A DNA stretch of 12,238 bases from DASQHM01 sp035632095 (GCA_035632095.1 DASQHM010000250.1:1-12238); one strand, 5' to 3'. Positions 1-6,510 are shown, counted from the first letter of the stretch. Notes: a model not told the origin generated them from the letters alone. Translations and numbers: made by a program.

Positions 1-294
1 AGCAAGCGCGACGCCGAGCGGCGCGACGCACAGCCTCTCTCCGACGACCGGCATCTGCTGATGAAGCCCGTCGCCGTGCTTGGCCGGTTCGAAGCGATGA
101 GTGGCGAGACGCGCTTTGCCGCGCGCGGCGCTGGCAGGCTCGGCATGACGCGCGCCACCACCAATGCGCTCATCCGCGACGGAGAGGCCATGGTGCGGGA
201 GGCGGCGCGCGACGGTCAGCGCCTCAGCGCCCTCGTTGTCTCAATGATCTTGGGATTGCAGCCGACATGCTTCACGGTCCCAGTGCATGAATGA
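1..294 (+). CDS. C-terminal part of an unidentified protein (5' end outside window)
   Basis: The frame is open from the first base to a TGA at 292-294. An ATG at 61 could start a 77-residue product, but the same frame continues upstream with no stop, so a truncated gene entering from the left is more likely. Codon choice is strongly G/C-ending until about base 235 (coding-like for this genome). It then becomes mixed, and the last 15-18 residues (after LSALVVS) do not look like the rest. I recognise no domain. The stop overlaps the start of the next gene (ATGAATGA at 287-294). The tail may therefore be a junction where a GC-rich host gene runs into transferred AT-richer DNA. Alternatively the whole frame is spurious. 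Confidence 0.35.
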   Translation, partial: SKRDAERRDAQPLSDDRHLLMKPVAVLGRFEAMSGETRFAARGAGRLGMTRATTNALIRDGEAMVREAARDGQRLSALVVSMILGLQPTCFTVPVHE

Positions 295-1039
295 GCGGCT
301 ATACCGCCGGGCATTCGCAGCGGCCATCGTGGCAGCTTGCGTTGTGGCGTTACTTCTATTGATTGCCGTTAGGTCCCAGTATCGTAGTTACCGGAATTTC
401 TTTTTTTCGATTGAAGATTTTCTCACGCAGAATATGTACAACTACGCAACAAGTCGAAGCGACGAACTAATCCCGATCCAGATGACCGCGCATGGCGGGC
501 AAACAAAACTGTTGATCCCCAAAGCTTATCTAACCATAACGTCGACTTGGCAAGGCGGGCCTCAGAGAGATGTGCGAGTCGAGGCAAAGTTCTACAGCAA
601 TCCTGAATTGACGTTGCCAGACGTCGCCCCACCGCCAAGCCCACTACGTTATCCAGATTATCGCGTCAGCATTTATCTTAGTCGAGGGGCCAAATCAGGG
701 ACAAGGGAACTGTGGGAGCGGGACATATTTCCAAACCTGGAACTTATCGGAGAGTCTAATACGTTTTGGGAGTTCAAGTATAAGAAAGTAAAATCCGGTA
801 ATGCGTTTGTGCAGGTAGATGAATCTGACCTTTTCCTACCTAAGTCGCCTACCGAGAATTTCACGTTTCTTGACTGTTATCGCAACCCAGCTGGAAAATT
901 ATTGAGCTGCACAGCCCGTACGTATCTTAGTGATGGACTATCACCGGACTATATATTTGATGCGGACAAAATGGAGGAATGGCGAGAAATTGATCGACGA
1001 GTTAGATTGCTAATTGGTTCGTTTATAGTGAAACCGTAA
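287..1039 (+). CDS. Membrane-anchored protein of unknown function, possibly immunity- or secretion-associated
   Basis: This 250-residue protein has one N-terminal membrane segment (about residues 10-28, AFAAAIVAACVVALLLLIAV) preceded by Arg residues. A periplasmic domain of about 220 residues is therefore expected. Visible features are an IPKAYL stretch followed by WQGGP, a proline-rich run (PDVAPPPSP), a Cys pair (FLDCYRN and LLSCTAR) that could form a disulfide, and a C-terminal EEWREIDRRVRLL helix. The IPKxYL...W.GGP layout reminds me of uncharacterised anchored proteins found beside type VI secretion cargo, some suspected to be immunity proteins. That is recall, not proof. Base composition is much poorer in G+C than its neighbours (24 G/C of 60 at 781-840, against 39 of 60 at 3481-3540), which suggests transfer. 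The downstream remnant of a vgr-related gene supports a secretion-linked origin. No upstream ribosome site is convincing. Confidence 0.75.
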   Translation: MNERLYRRAFAAAIVAACVVALLLLIAVRSQYRSYRNFFFSIEDFLTQNMYNYATSRSDELIPIQMTAHGGQTKLLIPKAYLTITSTWQGGPQRDVRVEAKFYSNPELTLPDVAPPPSPLRYPDYRVSIYLSRGAKSGTRELWERDIFPNLELIGESNTFWEFKYKKVKSGNAFVQVDESDLFLPKSPTENFTFLDCYRNPAGKLLSCTARTYLSDGLSPDYIFDADKMEEWREIDRRVRLLIGSFIVKP

Positions 1040-1316
1040 ACTCTTCAGAGCATCGTCATGCCTGGCATCACACAAGCTGAGGCGTCGCGTCTTTGGCAGT
1101 ACCGCCGATTCAACACATGAATATCAGTTCGATCCGGCGAAAACATTCGACAGCTATGGCCTCGAACAGCAGGCCATGATTGTCGAAGACTACTATCGAA
1201 TGACGCACAATCTAGAGCTATCAAAATACGCGCCGAAGGGCCCTCCGCCGACGTTGGACGACTATCGTCGAGTGATCGCCACCATCAATCGCCAAGTGAA
1301 GCAGCCGGAGCAATGA
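1032..1316 (+). pseudogene. C-terminal remnant of a vgr-related (secretion-accessory) protein
   Basis: The frame ending at TGA 1314-1316 encodes about 74 plausible residues from roughly 1092, including YQFDPAKTFDSYG, LEQQAMIVEDYY and a closing VIATINRQVKQPEQ. The block '(Y/F)GLEQQAxIVxDYY' is, to my knowledge, the conserved C-terminus of proteins annotated 'vgr related protein' or 'type IV secretion protein Rhs', which occur near type VI secretion effector genes. Upstream the frame is open only to a stop at 1029-1031 and has no ATG, GTG or TTG start before the conserved block. A start-less fragment is therefore the simplest reading. An overlapping out-of-frame ATG at 1058 gives only 20 codons, including a TrpGlnTyr that may be a frameshifted trace of the usual HVWQ-like segment. 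It lies between the anchored protein and the lipoprotein, forming one decayed module. Confidence 0.6.
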
Positions 1317-1319
1317 CCA

Positions 1320-1715
1320 ATGGCGAAAGGATCAAAGGCAATCACGGTGCTTGCTATGTTGGTTTGGGTGATAGTCCTATCGGGGTGCACGCGCATGACC
1401 CAAGTACTCTACGATCCGCACGACGGAACAGTCGTTGACGCCGAAACAGGTCGACCCGTTGCGGGTGCCACGTTACGCATTTGGACGGACGCCCCGAGCA
1501 ACGTGGCGCCAGTCACCGCCGAGTCAGATGGGAGCGGCAAGTTTCATCTTGCGAAGGTGGAATTCGCCGCGTGGATACCGGTCCTGACGTACCTTGGAGA
1601 CGTGTTCGTGCATCCGGTCTATCTGGACATACGGGCGGACAGGTATGAGCCCGCGATCTTCGATTATGACTATGTGAAGACCGGCGCGACGTTGATGATG
1701 AAGCCTCGGCATTGA
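1320..1715 (+). CDS. Small lipoprotein with carboxypeptidase regulatory-like domain
   Basis: This 131-residue protein has a lipoprotein signal: a basic start (MAKGSK), a hydrophobic core (ITVLAMLVWVIVL) and a lipobox LSGC with the lipidated Cys at residue 23. After it, GTVVDAETGRPVAGATLRIW is the hallmark first strand pair of carboxypeptidase regulatory-like (transthyretin-like) beta-sandwich domains. A later DGSGKFHL turn and a C-terminal ADRYEP...KTGATLMMK stretch fit the same fold. The length equals one such domain. The protein probably sits in the envelope and acts by binding rather than catalysis; the partner is unknown. A GGAG at 1307-1310 could serve as ribosome site. It starts 3 bases after the stop of the vgr-like remnant, so it was probably cotranscribed with that gene and shares its origin. 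It converges on the regulator at 1774. Confidence 0.8.
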   Translation: MAKGSKAITVLAMLVWVIVLSGCTRMTQVLYDPHDGTVVDAETGRPVAGATLRIWTDAPSNVAPVTAESDGSGKFHLAKVEFAAWIPVLTYLGDVFVHPVYLDIRADRYEPAIFDYDYVKTGATLMMKPRH

Positions 1716-1773
1716 TAAGCATCAAGACCAACACCACCCCCGAATCTAACGCCATAGACGCATCACGCCGCCC

Positions 1774-3225
1774 TCACGCACTCTCGCGCACCTCGATGCC
1801 GAGTTCGCGCACCTTGCGATAGAGCGTCGAGCGGCCGATGCCGAGGCGGCGGGCGACTTCCGACATCTGGCCGCGGTAGGTGCGGAGCGCAAGCCGGATC
1901 ATGTCGCCTTCCACGTCGCTGATGCGGCGCAAGCCCCCGCCCGTGTCGAGCACCGAGATCGCTTGCGCCGCCGCGCCGCCCGCCGGCAGCAGGTGGCGCT
2001 CGCCGTTGCGTGCCGCCGCGCCGTTGTGCGGCTCCGTGGCCACGCCTTGCGCCTGGGCGATTTGCGGAAAATCGGCGGCCGTGAGTGTCTCGCCGTCGCT
2101 CAAGACCACGGCCCGGAACACGGCATTTTCCAGCTGCCGCACGTTGCCGGGCCAGCCATAGGCCAGCAGCAGCGCCATGGCGTCGGGCGCGACGCGCAAA
2201 TTCGGCTTGCCCTCCGATGCGGCGAACGCCGCGACGAAGCGTTCGGTGAGCGCCGCGATGTCCTCGCGCCGTTCGCGCAACGGCGGCACCACGATCGGAA
2301 ACACGTTGAGCCGGTAGTAGAGGTCTTCGCGGAAGGTGCCGTCGCGCACCATGCCGGCCAGGTGCCGGTTGGTCGCCGAGATCAGCCGGATGTCCACCTT
2401 CACCGGCCGGCTGGCGCCGACCGGATCGACTTCGCCCTGCTGCAAGGCACGGAGCAGCTTCACCTGCATGGCGGGCTTGAGCTCGCCGATCTCGTCCAGG
2501 AACAGGGTGCCGCCGTTGGCCTCCTGGAACTTGCCGACATGGCGCTCCACCGCGCCGGTGAACGAGCCCTTCTCGTGGCCGAACAGGATGCTCTCCACCA
2601 GGTTCTCCGGGATGGCGCCGCAATTCACCACCACGATGGGCTTGCCGGCGCGCTCGCCCGAACCCTGGATGGCGCGCGCGATCAATTCCTTGCCGACGCC
2701 GCTCTCGCCCTCGATCAGGATCGGAATGTTGGACGTGGCGGCGCGGCGCGCCAGGTCCACCACGCGGCGCATGGCGGCGCTCGACGCCACCATGTCGTCG
2801 AAGTTCAACGAGCCGGCGATGCGGCGGCTGAGCCGCGACACCTCGCCGGTGAGCGCGCCGAGCTTCAACGCGTTCTCGATGGAGACCTGCAGGCGCTCCG
2901 GGTTCGCCGGCTTGACCGCGAAGTCGTTGGCGCCGGCGCGCATCACTTTCACCACCGTGTCGACGCCGCCGTGGGCGGTGAGCACGATAAAGGGCAAATG
3001 CGGGCGCATCGGCTTGACGCGTTCCAGCACGCCGTAGCCGTCGATGTCGTTCATCACCAGATCGAGCAGCACCAGTTCGAAGCGCGGCGGCTGGGCCAAC
3101 AGCTTCTCGACGGCCTCGCGGCCGCCGCTCGCGGTTTCGCTGCCGTAGCCGAACCGGGCGATCAAGCCTTCCAACAGACGGCGCTGCGTCGGATCGTCGT
3201 CGACGATCAGAATGGTCTGCGGCAT
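1774..3225 (-). CDS. Sigma-54-dependent NtrC-family response regulator
   Basis: This 483-residue transcriptional activator works with sigma-54 RNA polymerase. The N-terminal receiver domain (about 1-120) has acidic residues D9-D11, phospho-acceptor D55 (in LLDLVM), T83 and K105. The AAA+ domain (about 143-375) has Walker A GESGVGKE at 173-180, GSFTGA at 220-225, Walker B LFLDEIGE at 241-248, sensor I around ATNR and GNVRQLEN at 360-367. GSFTGA replaces the usual first Ala of the sigma-54 contact loop GAFTGA with Ser, which other active members also do. An Ala/Gly-rich linker leads to a Fis-type helix-turn-helix (about 437-478, ending in GIGRSTLYRKVREL). The frame extends 43 codons upstream, but the receiver strand begins at the ATG at 3223-3225, and the extra sequence holds promoter-like elements, so I chose 3225. 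No histidine kinase is in the window. Target genes cannot be told from sequence. Confidence 0.95.
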   Translation of the reverse strand: MPQTILIVDDDPTQRRLLEGLIARFGYGSETASGGREAVEKLLAQPPRFELVLLDLVMNDIDGYGVLERVKPMRPHLPFIVLTAHGGVDTVVKVMRAGANDFAVKPANPERLQVSIENALKLGALTGEVSRLSRRIAGSLNFDDMVASSAAMRRVVDLARRAATSNIPILIEGESGVGKELIARAIQGSGERAGKPIVVVNCGAIPENLVESILFGHEKGSFTGAVERHVGKFQEANGGTLFLDEIGELKPAMQVKLLRALQQGEVDPVGASRPVKVDIRLISATNRHLAGMVRDGTFREDLYYRLNVFPIVVPPLRERREDIAALTERFVAAFAASEGKPNLRVAPDAMALLLAYGWPGNVRQLENAVFRAVVLSDGETLTAADFPQIAQAQGVATEPHNGAAARNGERHLLPAGGAAAQAISVLDTGGGLRRISDVEGDMIRLALRTYRGQMSEVARRLGIGRSTLYRKVRELGIEVRESA

Positions 3226-3277
3226 GCCGCAACACCCCAAGAACGATCTTTGTTTCCGGATGCCTTGGGACAACCGT

Positions 3278-3293
3278 AGCACGATACGCGCCA
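3278..3293 (-). promoter_or_regulatory. Candidate sigma-54 (-24/-12) promoter of the response regulator gene
   Basis: Read on the minus strand, the bases are TGGCGCGTATCGTGCT. The sigma-54 consensus TGGCACRNNNNTTGCW is matched at all but two fixed positions (A to G at position 5, T to G at position 12). The essential GG and GC pairs are present at the right spacing. Transcription would start near 3267, about 40 bases before the ATG at 3225. This suggests sigma-54 control of the regulator's own gene and also argues against the longer upstream start. It is a visual match only. Confidence 0.45.
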
Positions 3294-3294
3294 T

Positions 3295-3322
3295 TGTCTC
3301 AAAATGACACAGGATTGTCTCA
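3295..3322. promoter_or_regulatory. TGTCTCA repeat cluster, candidate regulator-binding sites
   Basis: TGTCTCA occurs at 3295-3301 and again at 3316-3322, exactly 21 bases apart (two helical turns) and inside the longer shared word ATTGTCTCA. The first copy forms an imperfect 17-bp palindrome with TGACACA at 3305-3311 (TGTCTCA-AAA-TGACACA, six of seven pairs matching). A further related half-site, TTGGGACA, lies at 3265-3272. Dyads of this size are typical for dimers with Fis-type helix-turn-helix domains such as the adjacent regulator. Binding by that protein is an inference. The cluster lies directly upstream of the -24/-12 candidate and could affect both divergent units. Confidence 0.4.
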
Positions 3323-3459
3323 GGCCCCGAAACGGCCTGCGGCGTCAGCGGCAAAGCGGGTGCGCCGTGCGGGGAACGAGGCTATGGTGCCGCCGCTTCC
3401 GGCGGCTCCGCCGAGTCGCATGGGGCCCGGTCACGTGCAGTGAGGTTTTGGATAGCGGC

Positions 3460-4443
3460 ATGAGCGTTCTGGTTACCGGCGCGGCCGGCTTCATCGGCTA
3501 TCACGTCTGCGAAGCCCTGTTGAACCGCGGCGAACAGGTGGTCGGCATCGACAATCTCAACGACTACTACGAGGTCGCGCTGAAGGAAGCCCGGCTTGCC
3601 CGCCTGCAGGGGCGGAACGGCTTTTCGTTCCATCGCGCCGACATTGCCGACGCCGACGGCCTCAAAGCGGCGGTCGCCGGCGCCGGGGTCGATCGCATCG
3701 TGCATCTGGCAGCGCAGGCCGGCGTGCGCTACAGCCTGAGCAACCCGCAGGCCTACGTTCACTCCAACCTGGTCGGGCACGTCAACGTGCTGGAGCTCGC
3801 GCGCGGCGTGGCGGACCTCAAGCACCTGGTCTATGCCAGTTCCAGCTCGGTCTACGGCGGCAACACCAAACTGCCGTTCTCGACGGCCGACCGGGTGGAT
3901 CAACCGATCTCGCTCTATGCCGCGACCAAGCGCGCCGACGAATTGGTGAGCTACACCTATAGCCATCTCTTCCGGCTGCCGACCACGGGCCTCCGGTTCT
4001 TCACCGTCTACGGTCCTTGGGGCCGGCCCGACATGTCGCTGTTCATCTTCACCCGCGCCATCGAAGCCGGCGAGCCGATCCCGGTGTTCAATCACGGCGA
4101 TCTCCGCCGCGACTTCACCTACATCGACGACATCGCGAGCGGCGTGCTGGCGGCGCTGGATCATCCGCCGGCGGGCGGCGAGGGCGTCGCGCCCTACCGG
4201 CTCTACAACATCGGCAACAACCGGCCGGTCGAGGTCATGCGTCTGATCGAGCTGCTGGAACAGGAACTCGGCAAGAAGGCGAGCGTGAACTTCCTGCCCA
4301 TGCAGCCCGGCGACGTGCGCGAGACCTACGCCGACATCGACGACATCCGCCGCGATCTCGGCTTCGCGCCGACCACCCGCATCGAGGAAGGCGTGCGACG
4401 CTTCGTCGCCTGGTATCGCGGCTACTACGGCGCGCGCCCGTGA
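3460..4443 (+). CDS. NAD-dependent epimerase, probably UDP-glucuronate 4-epimerase (LspL-like)
   Basis: This 327-residue extended short-chain dehydrogenase most likely interconverts UDP-glucuronate and UDP-galacturonate in the cytoplasm for polysaccharide or LPS synthesis. The Rossmann nucleotide loop TGAAGFIG (residues 6-13) comes first, then D31 in GIDNLNDYYE for the adenosine ribose, the VHLAAQAGVRYS segment, YASSSSVYG (125-133) and the catalytic pair Tyr153/Lys157 in YAATK. The NDYYE, LAAQAGVRYS and TVYGPWGRPDM motifs are typical of the glucuronate 4-epimerase branch rather than GalE. The frame is open 52 codons further upstream, but that part is Arg-rich and non-homologous. The ATG at 3460 begins exactly at the first beta strand. 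The Shine-Dalgarno signal is weak (GAGG near 3442). The stop overlaps the next start, so this gene heads a translationally coupled operon with two thioesterases, an unexpected pairing. Confidence 0.92.
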   Translation: MSVLVTGAAGFIGYHVCEALLNRGEQVVGIDNLNDYYEVALKEARLARLQGRNGFSFHRADIADADGLKAAVAGAGVDRIVHLAAQAGVRYSLSNPQAYVHSNLVGHVNVLELARGVADLKHLVYASSSSVYGGNTKLPFSTADRVDQPISLYAATKRADELVSYTYSHLFRLPTTGLRFFTVYGPWGRPDMSLFIFTRAIEAGEPIPVFNHGDLRRDFTYIDDIASGVLAALDHPPAGGEGVAPYRLYNIGNNRPVEVMRLIELLEQELGKKASVNFLPMQPGDVRETYADIDDIRRDLGFAPTTRIEEGVRRFVAWYRGYYGARP

Positions 4444-4904
4444 GCGGCGTCGACCCGAAGCTGATCGGCAAGGCCATGCTCGAGCACGTGCCGCACATCC
4501 GCGAACTTGGCCTCGAGCTGACCGATGCCGGCAACGGGCGCGGCACCATGCGGCTCGCCTATCAGGAACGGCTGGTCGGCGATCCGGAGACCGGCGTGCT
4601 CAACGGCGGAGTCATCACCACGGTGATCGATTCCGTCTGCGGCGTCGCCGTGCAGACGGCGCTGCGCAAGCCCATCACCATCGCCACCCTCGACCTGCGC
4701 ATCGACTACTTGCGCCCTTCCACGCCGGGCAAGGTGCTGATCGCGGAAGCGGAATGCTACAAGGTCACGCGCCACGTGGCCTTCGTGCGGGCGCGGGCCT
4801 GGAACGACGATCCCCAACACCCGGTGGCCCATTGCGTCGGCACGTTCATGCTGGGCAGCCCGAGCGTGCGGCGGCCGAGACCAAAGCCGGAAACCGCCGC
4901 GTGA
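4440..4904 (+). CDS. PaaI-type hotdog-fold thioesterase (first of a pair)
   Basis: This 154-residue hotdog protein is probably an acyl- or aryl-CoA thioesterase, substrate unknown. The GTG start at 4440 overlaps the epimerase stop by 4 bases (GTGA), and the first conserved helix (KAMLEHVPHI) follows shortly, so this start is well supported although much longer open frame lies upstream. Visible motifs are the RLVGDPETGVLNGG loop, the central helix GGVITTVIDS with candidate catalytic Asp64, and strands TIATLDLRIDYLRPS and FVRARAWND. Family members usually carry His before the GG; here it is Asn55, as in some THEM2-like relatives where Asn and Asp form the site. The C-terminal tail (RRPRPKPETAA) is probably disordered. 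Translation is likely coupled to the epimerase. The next gene encodes a paralogue, so a mixed complex is conceivable. Confidence 0.88.
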   Translation: MSGVDPKLIGKAMLEHVPHIRELGLELTDAGNGRGTMRLAYQERLVGDPETGVLNGGVITTVIDSVCGVAVQTALRKPITIATLDLRIDYLRPSTPGKVLIAEAECYKVTRHVAFVRARAWNDDPQHPVAHCVGTFMLGSPSVRRPRPKPETAA

Positions 4905-5332
4905 AACTCCTGCACGCCATCGAGACGGCGCGCGCCGCGGGCGATCCCGACCGTTTCGTCGAGGCGATCCCCTATTTCCGCTTTCTCGGCCTCAAATTGC
5001 GCGAAACGCCGCAAGGGCTGCTCTGCATACTTCCGGGCGATACGAAATTGATCGGCAATCCGTTGCTGCCGGCCCTGCACGGCGGCGTGGTCGGCGCACT
5101 TCTCGAGGCCGCGGGCATCTCGCAACTGGTCTGGCAAAGCGGCCTGCAGACGGTGCCGAAGACCATCACCATCACGGTGGATTATTTGCGTTCGGCGCGC
5201 CCTGTCGAGACCTTCGCCCAAGGCATCGTCACGCGCCAGGGCCGACGCGTCGCCAACGTGCGGGTCGAAGCCTGGCAGGAAGACCGCTCGAAGCCGGTCG
5301 CCGCCGCCCACGCGCATTTCCTGCTGCAATGA
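4901..5332 (+). CDS. PaaI-type hotdog-fold thioesterase (second of a pair)
   Basis: This is a 143-residue hotdog-fold paralogue of the preceding gene. It has the same elements in the same order: an N-terminal helix leading to AIPYFRFLGLKL, a KLIGNPLLPALHGG loop, the helix GGVVGALLEAAG and strands TITITVDYLRSARP and VANVRVEAWQED. Here the usual His60 precedes GG and Glu69 sits where the neighbour has Asp64, so the two active sites differ in both key positions. The GTG at 4901 overlaps the previous stop by 4 bases (GTGA), and no ATG lies near. It is the last gene of the operon before a large inverted repeat. The natural substrate is not deducible. Adjacent pairs of such thioesterases are, as far as I recall, common in alphaproteobacteria. 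Confidence 0.88.
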   Translation: MKLLHAIETARAAGDPDRFVEAIPYFRFLGLKLRETPQGLLCILPGDTKLIGNPLLPALHGGVVGALLEAAGISQLVWQSGLQTVPKTITITVDYLRSARPVETFAQGIVTRQGRRVANVRVEAWQEDRSKPVAAAHAHFLLQ

Positions 5333-5359
5333 AGCGATCAGCGGTCAGCAAATAGGCAA

Positions 5360-5456
5360 TTCACCGCGGAGGACGCAGAGGACCGCAGAGGAGCCGCGGA
5401 GCGGAATTGTTTCGCTCCGCGAACCTCCGCGGCTCTCCGCGATCTCTGCGGTTGAA
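5360..5456. repeat. Imperfect inverted repeat built of CCGCGGAGGA-like units
   Basis: The left arm (5360-5406) and right arm (5411-5456) are imperfect reverse complements, both bounded by TTCA/TGAA-type ends and separated by only a few bases. Each arm is itself a run of about four 9-11 base units resembling CCGCRGAGGA. This matches in style the widespread 'accgcagaggacgcagagg' intergenic repeats of bacterial genomes. It lies between the end of the thioesterase operon and the end of the convergent OmpA-like gene. The RNA of either strand would fold into a long hairpin and may stop transcription from both sides, though no clear T-tract follows. Confidence 0.75.
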
Positions 5457-5487
5457 TCGTTTTTCGTGGTCAGCCGACATCTGTCAG

Positions 5488-6351
5488 CTACTTCTGCAAC
5501 GTGATCTCGACGCGGCGGTTCTCCTGATTGCGCACGCTGTCGGCGGTCGCGACGCGCGGCTGCGATTTGCCGAACCACTCGACGCGGATCTCGCTGTCCT
5601 TCACGCCATGCGCCAAAAGATACCGCTTCACCGCATCGGCCCGCCGCTCCGACAACTTGATGTTGTACGCCGCATTGCCGGAGAGATCGGTGTGGCCGCT
5701 CAGGTCGAGCCGGGTCGCGTGCATCTTGCGGAAATCGGCGATCGCCTTGTCGAGCACATGCTGGCCGACGGTCGTGACCTCCGACTTGTTGAAGTCGAAG
5801 AAGACGACATAGACCTCGGCCGGCGCCGCTTCCGACTTCGCCGGCGGCGGTGCTGCCGGCTTTTGCGCCAGCTTGGCCAGCGACTCGTTCAGCCAGTTGC
5901 GGCAGCGCGCCTGATCGGCGCCCGAGTTCGGCTCCGACGCCTCCTCAAGCCAGCAATCGTAGGCGACCTGAGCCCTAGCAGCGTCCTCGGGCATGGCTTC
6001 GCGTCCGCCTTCCAGCGCCGTGATCAGCCTCACGCGCATTGTGTCCGCGTCGGCGACCATGGAATCCGGAATTTGAAAATGCTCGTCGGCGATCTCGGCC
6101 GGCGGCTCCTGGCCTTGCGCGGCCAAGAGGCCTTTCCGGGCGAAGTATCGAGAATTGGGCCAATCGTATTCGGCGGCCTCTTCCTCGGACAATGCCCGGT
6201 AGCCGGCGGCAAGCGCCTTGGCGAACGGCGAGCCGGTCGGCGTCGCCTTCTGCAAGTGCTGCAAATAGGTGCCGCAGGCTGCGGCGGTCAGCAGCAGCGC
6301 AAGCATCACGCAGGTCCGGCTGGCGATTCGCATGATTCTGTGCCCGTTCAT
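5488..6351 (-). CDS. OmpA-domain outer-membrane lipoprotein
   Basis: This 287-residue protein has a lipoprotein signal peptide (MRIASR, hydrophobic VMLALLLTAA, lipobox AAAC with Cys26), a middle domain without known match (about 40-160, with two Cys at 133 and 150), a Pro/Ala/Lys linker (about 163-178) and a C-terminal OmpA-like peptidoglycan-binding domain (about 180-285). That domain shows YVVFFDFNKSEV, LSGHTD, the NIKLSERRADAVKRYL helix and RNQENRRVEI, including the Asp and Arg that hold diaminopimelate in family members. It probably tethers the outer membrane to the cell wall. The frame continues to 6426, but a GGGAG about 8 bases upstream of the ATG at 6351 favours that start; 6333 is also possible. 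It is divergent from the M3 peptidase and convergent with the thioesterases, so it is probably transcribed alone. Confidence 0.9.
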   Translation of the reverse strand: MNGHRIMRIASRTCVMLALLLTAAACGTYLQHLQKATPTGSPFAKALAAGYRALSEEEAAEYDWPNSRYFARKGLLAAQGQEPPAEIADEHFQIPDSMVADADTMRVRLITALEGGREAMPEDAARAQVAYDCWLEEASEPNSGADQARCRNWLNESLAKLAQKPAAPPPAKSEAAPAEVYVVFFDFNKSEVTTVGQHVLDKAIADFRKMHATRLDLSGHTDLSGNAAYNIKLSERRADAVKRYLLAHGVKDSEIRVEWFGKSQPRVATADSVRNQENRRVEITLQK

Positions 6352-6453
6352 TGATCTGGCTCCCTGGTTCTTATTCCGGACATGGTCGCAAGACGCTACC
6401 CAAGCCGGATTCTGCCCGATTGGCAACTGCTCGTGTGCGGCGAAACTGTAGCC

Positions 6454-6482
6454 TCGACGCCGCGCGCCTAAGTCCCTATATG
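6454..6482 (+). promoter_or_regulatory. Candidate housekeeping promoter for the M3 peptidase operon
   Basis: TCGACG at 6454-6459 (four of six against TTGACA) and TATATG at 6477-6482 (four of six against TATAAT) are separated by 17 bases, the optimal spacing. Transcription would begin near 6489, about 20 bases before the chosen ATG at 6511. It is one of few AT-rich hexamers in this otherwise GC-rich divergent region. It is only a visual match. Confidence 0.3.
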
Positions 6483-6510
6483 CTGGATCGAACTCCTTTG
6501 GATGGTATCC

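Noticed and set aside
1716..1773. Possible terminator between the convergent lipoprotein and regulator genes
   Set aside because: I could find no inverted repeat of useful length in this short interval.
1963..3279. Long plus-strand open frame of 438 codons opposite the response regulator
   Set aside because: It is the antisense shadow of a clearly conserved sigma-54 regulator; its translation is His/Arg/Ala-rich with no recognisable domain, as expected from GC-rich antisense frames.
3226..3354. 43-residue N-terminal extension of the response regulator
   Set aside because: Receiver domains begin at the strand starting at 3225, and the extension covers the -24/-12 candidate and palindrome.
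3389..3412. GCCGCC...GGCGGC hairpin in the leader of the epimerase gene
   Set aside because: Only 6 bp with an overlapping alternative pairing; such stems are common by chance in DNA this rich in G and C, and it fits no riboswitch or attenuator pattern.
3304..3459. N-terminal extension of the epimerase from an upstream ATG at 3304
   Set aside because: The added 52 residues are Arg/Cys-rich and precede the Rossmann strand that normally begins the protein; the region also holds a TGTCTCA site.
5360..5406. CRISPR-like short repeats
   Set aside because: The units are 9-11 bases, directly adjacent and without spacers, and the two sides are inverted to each other, so this is not a CRISPR array.
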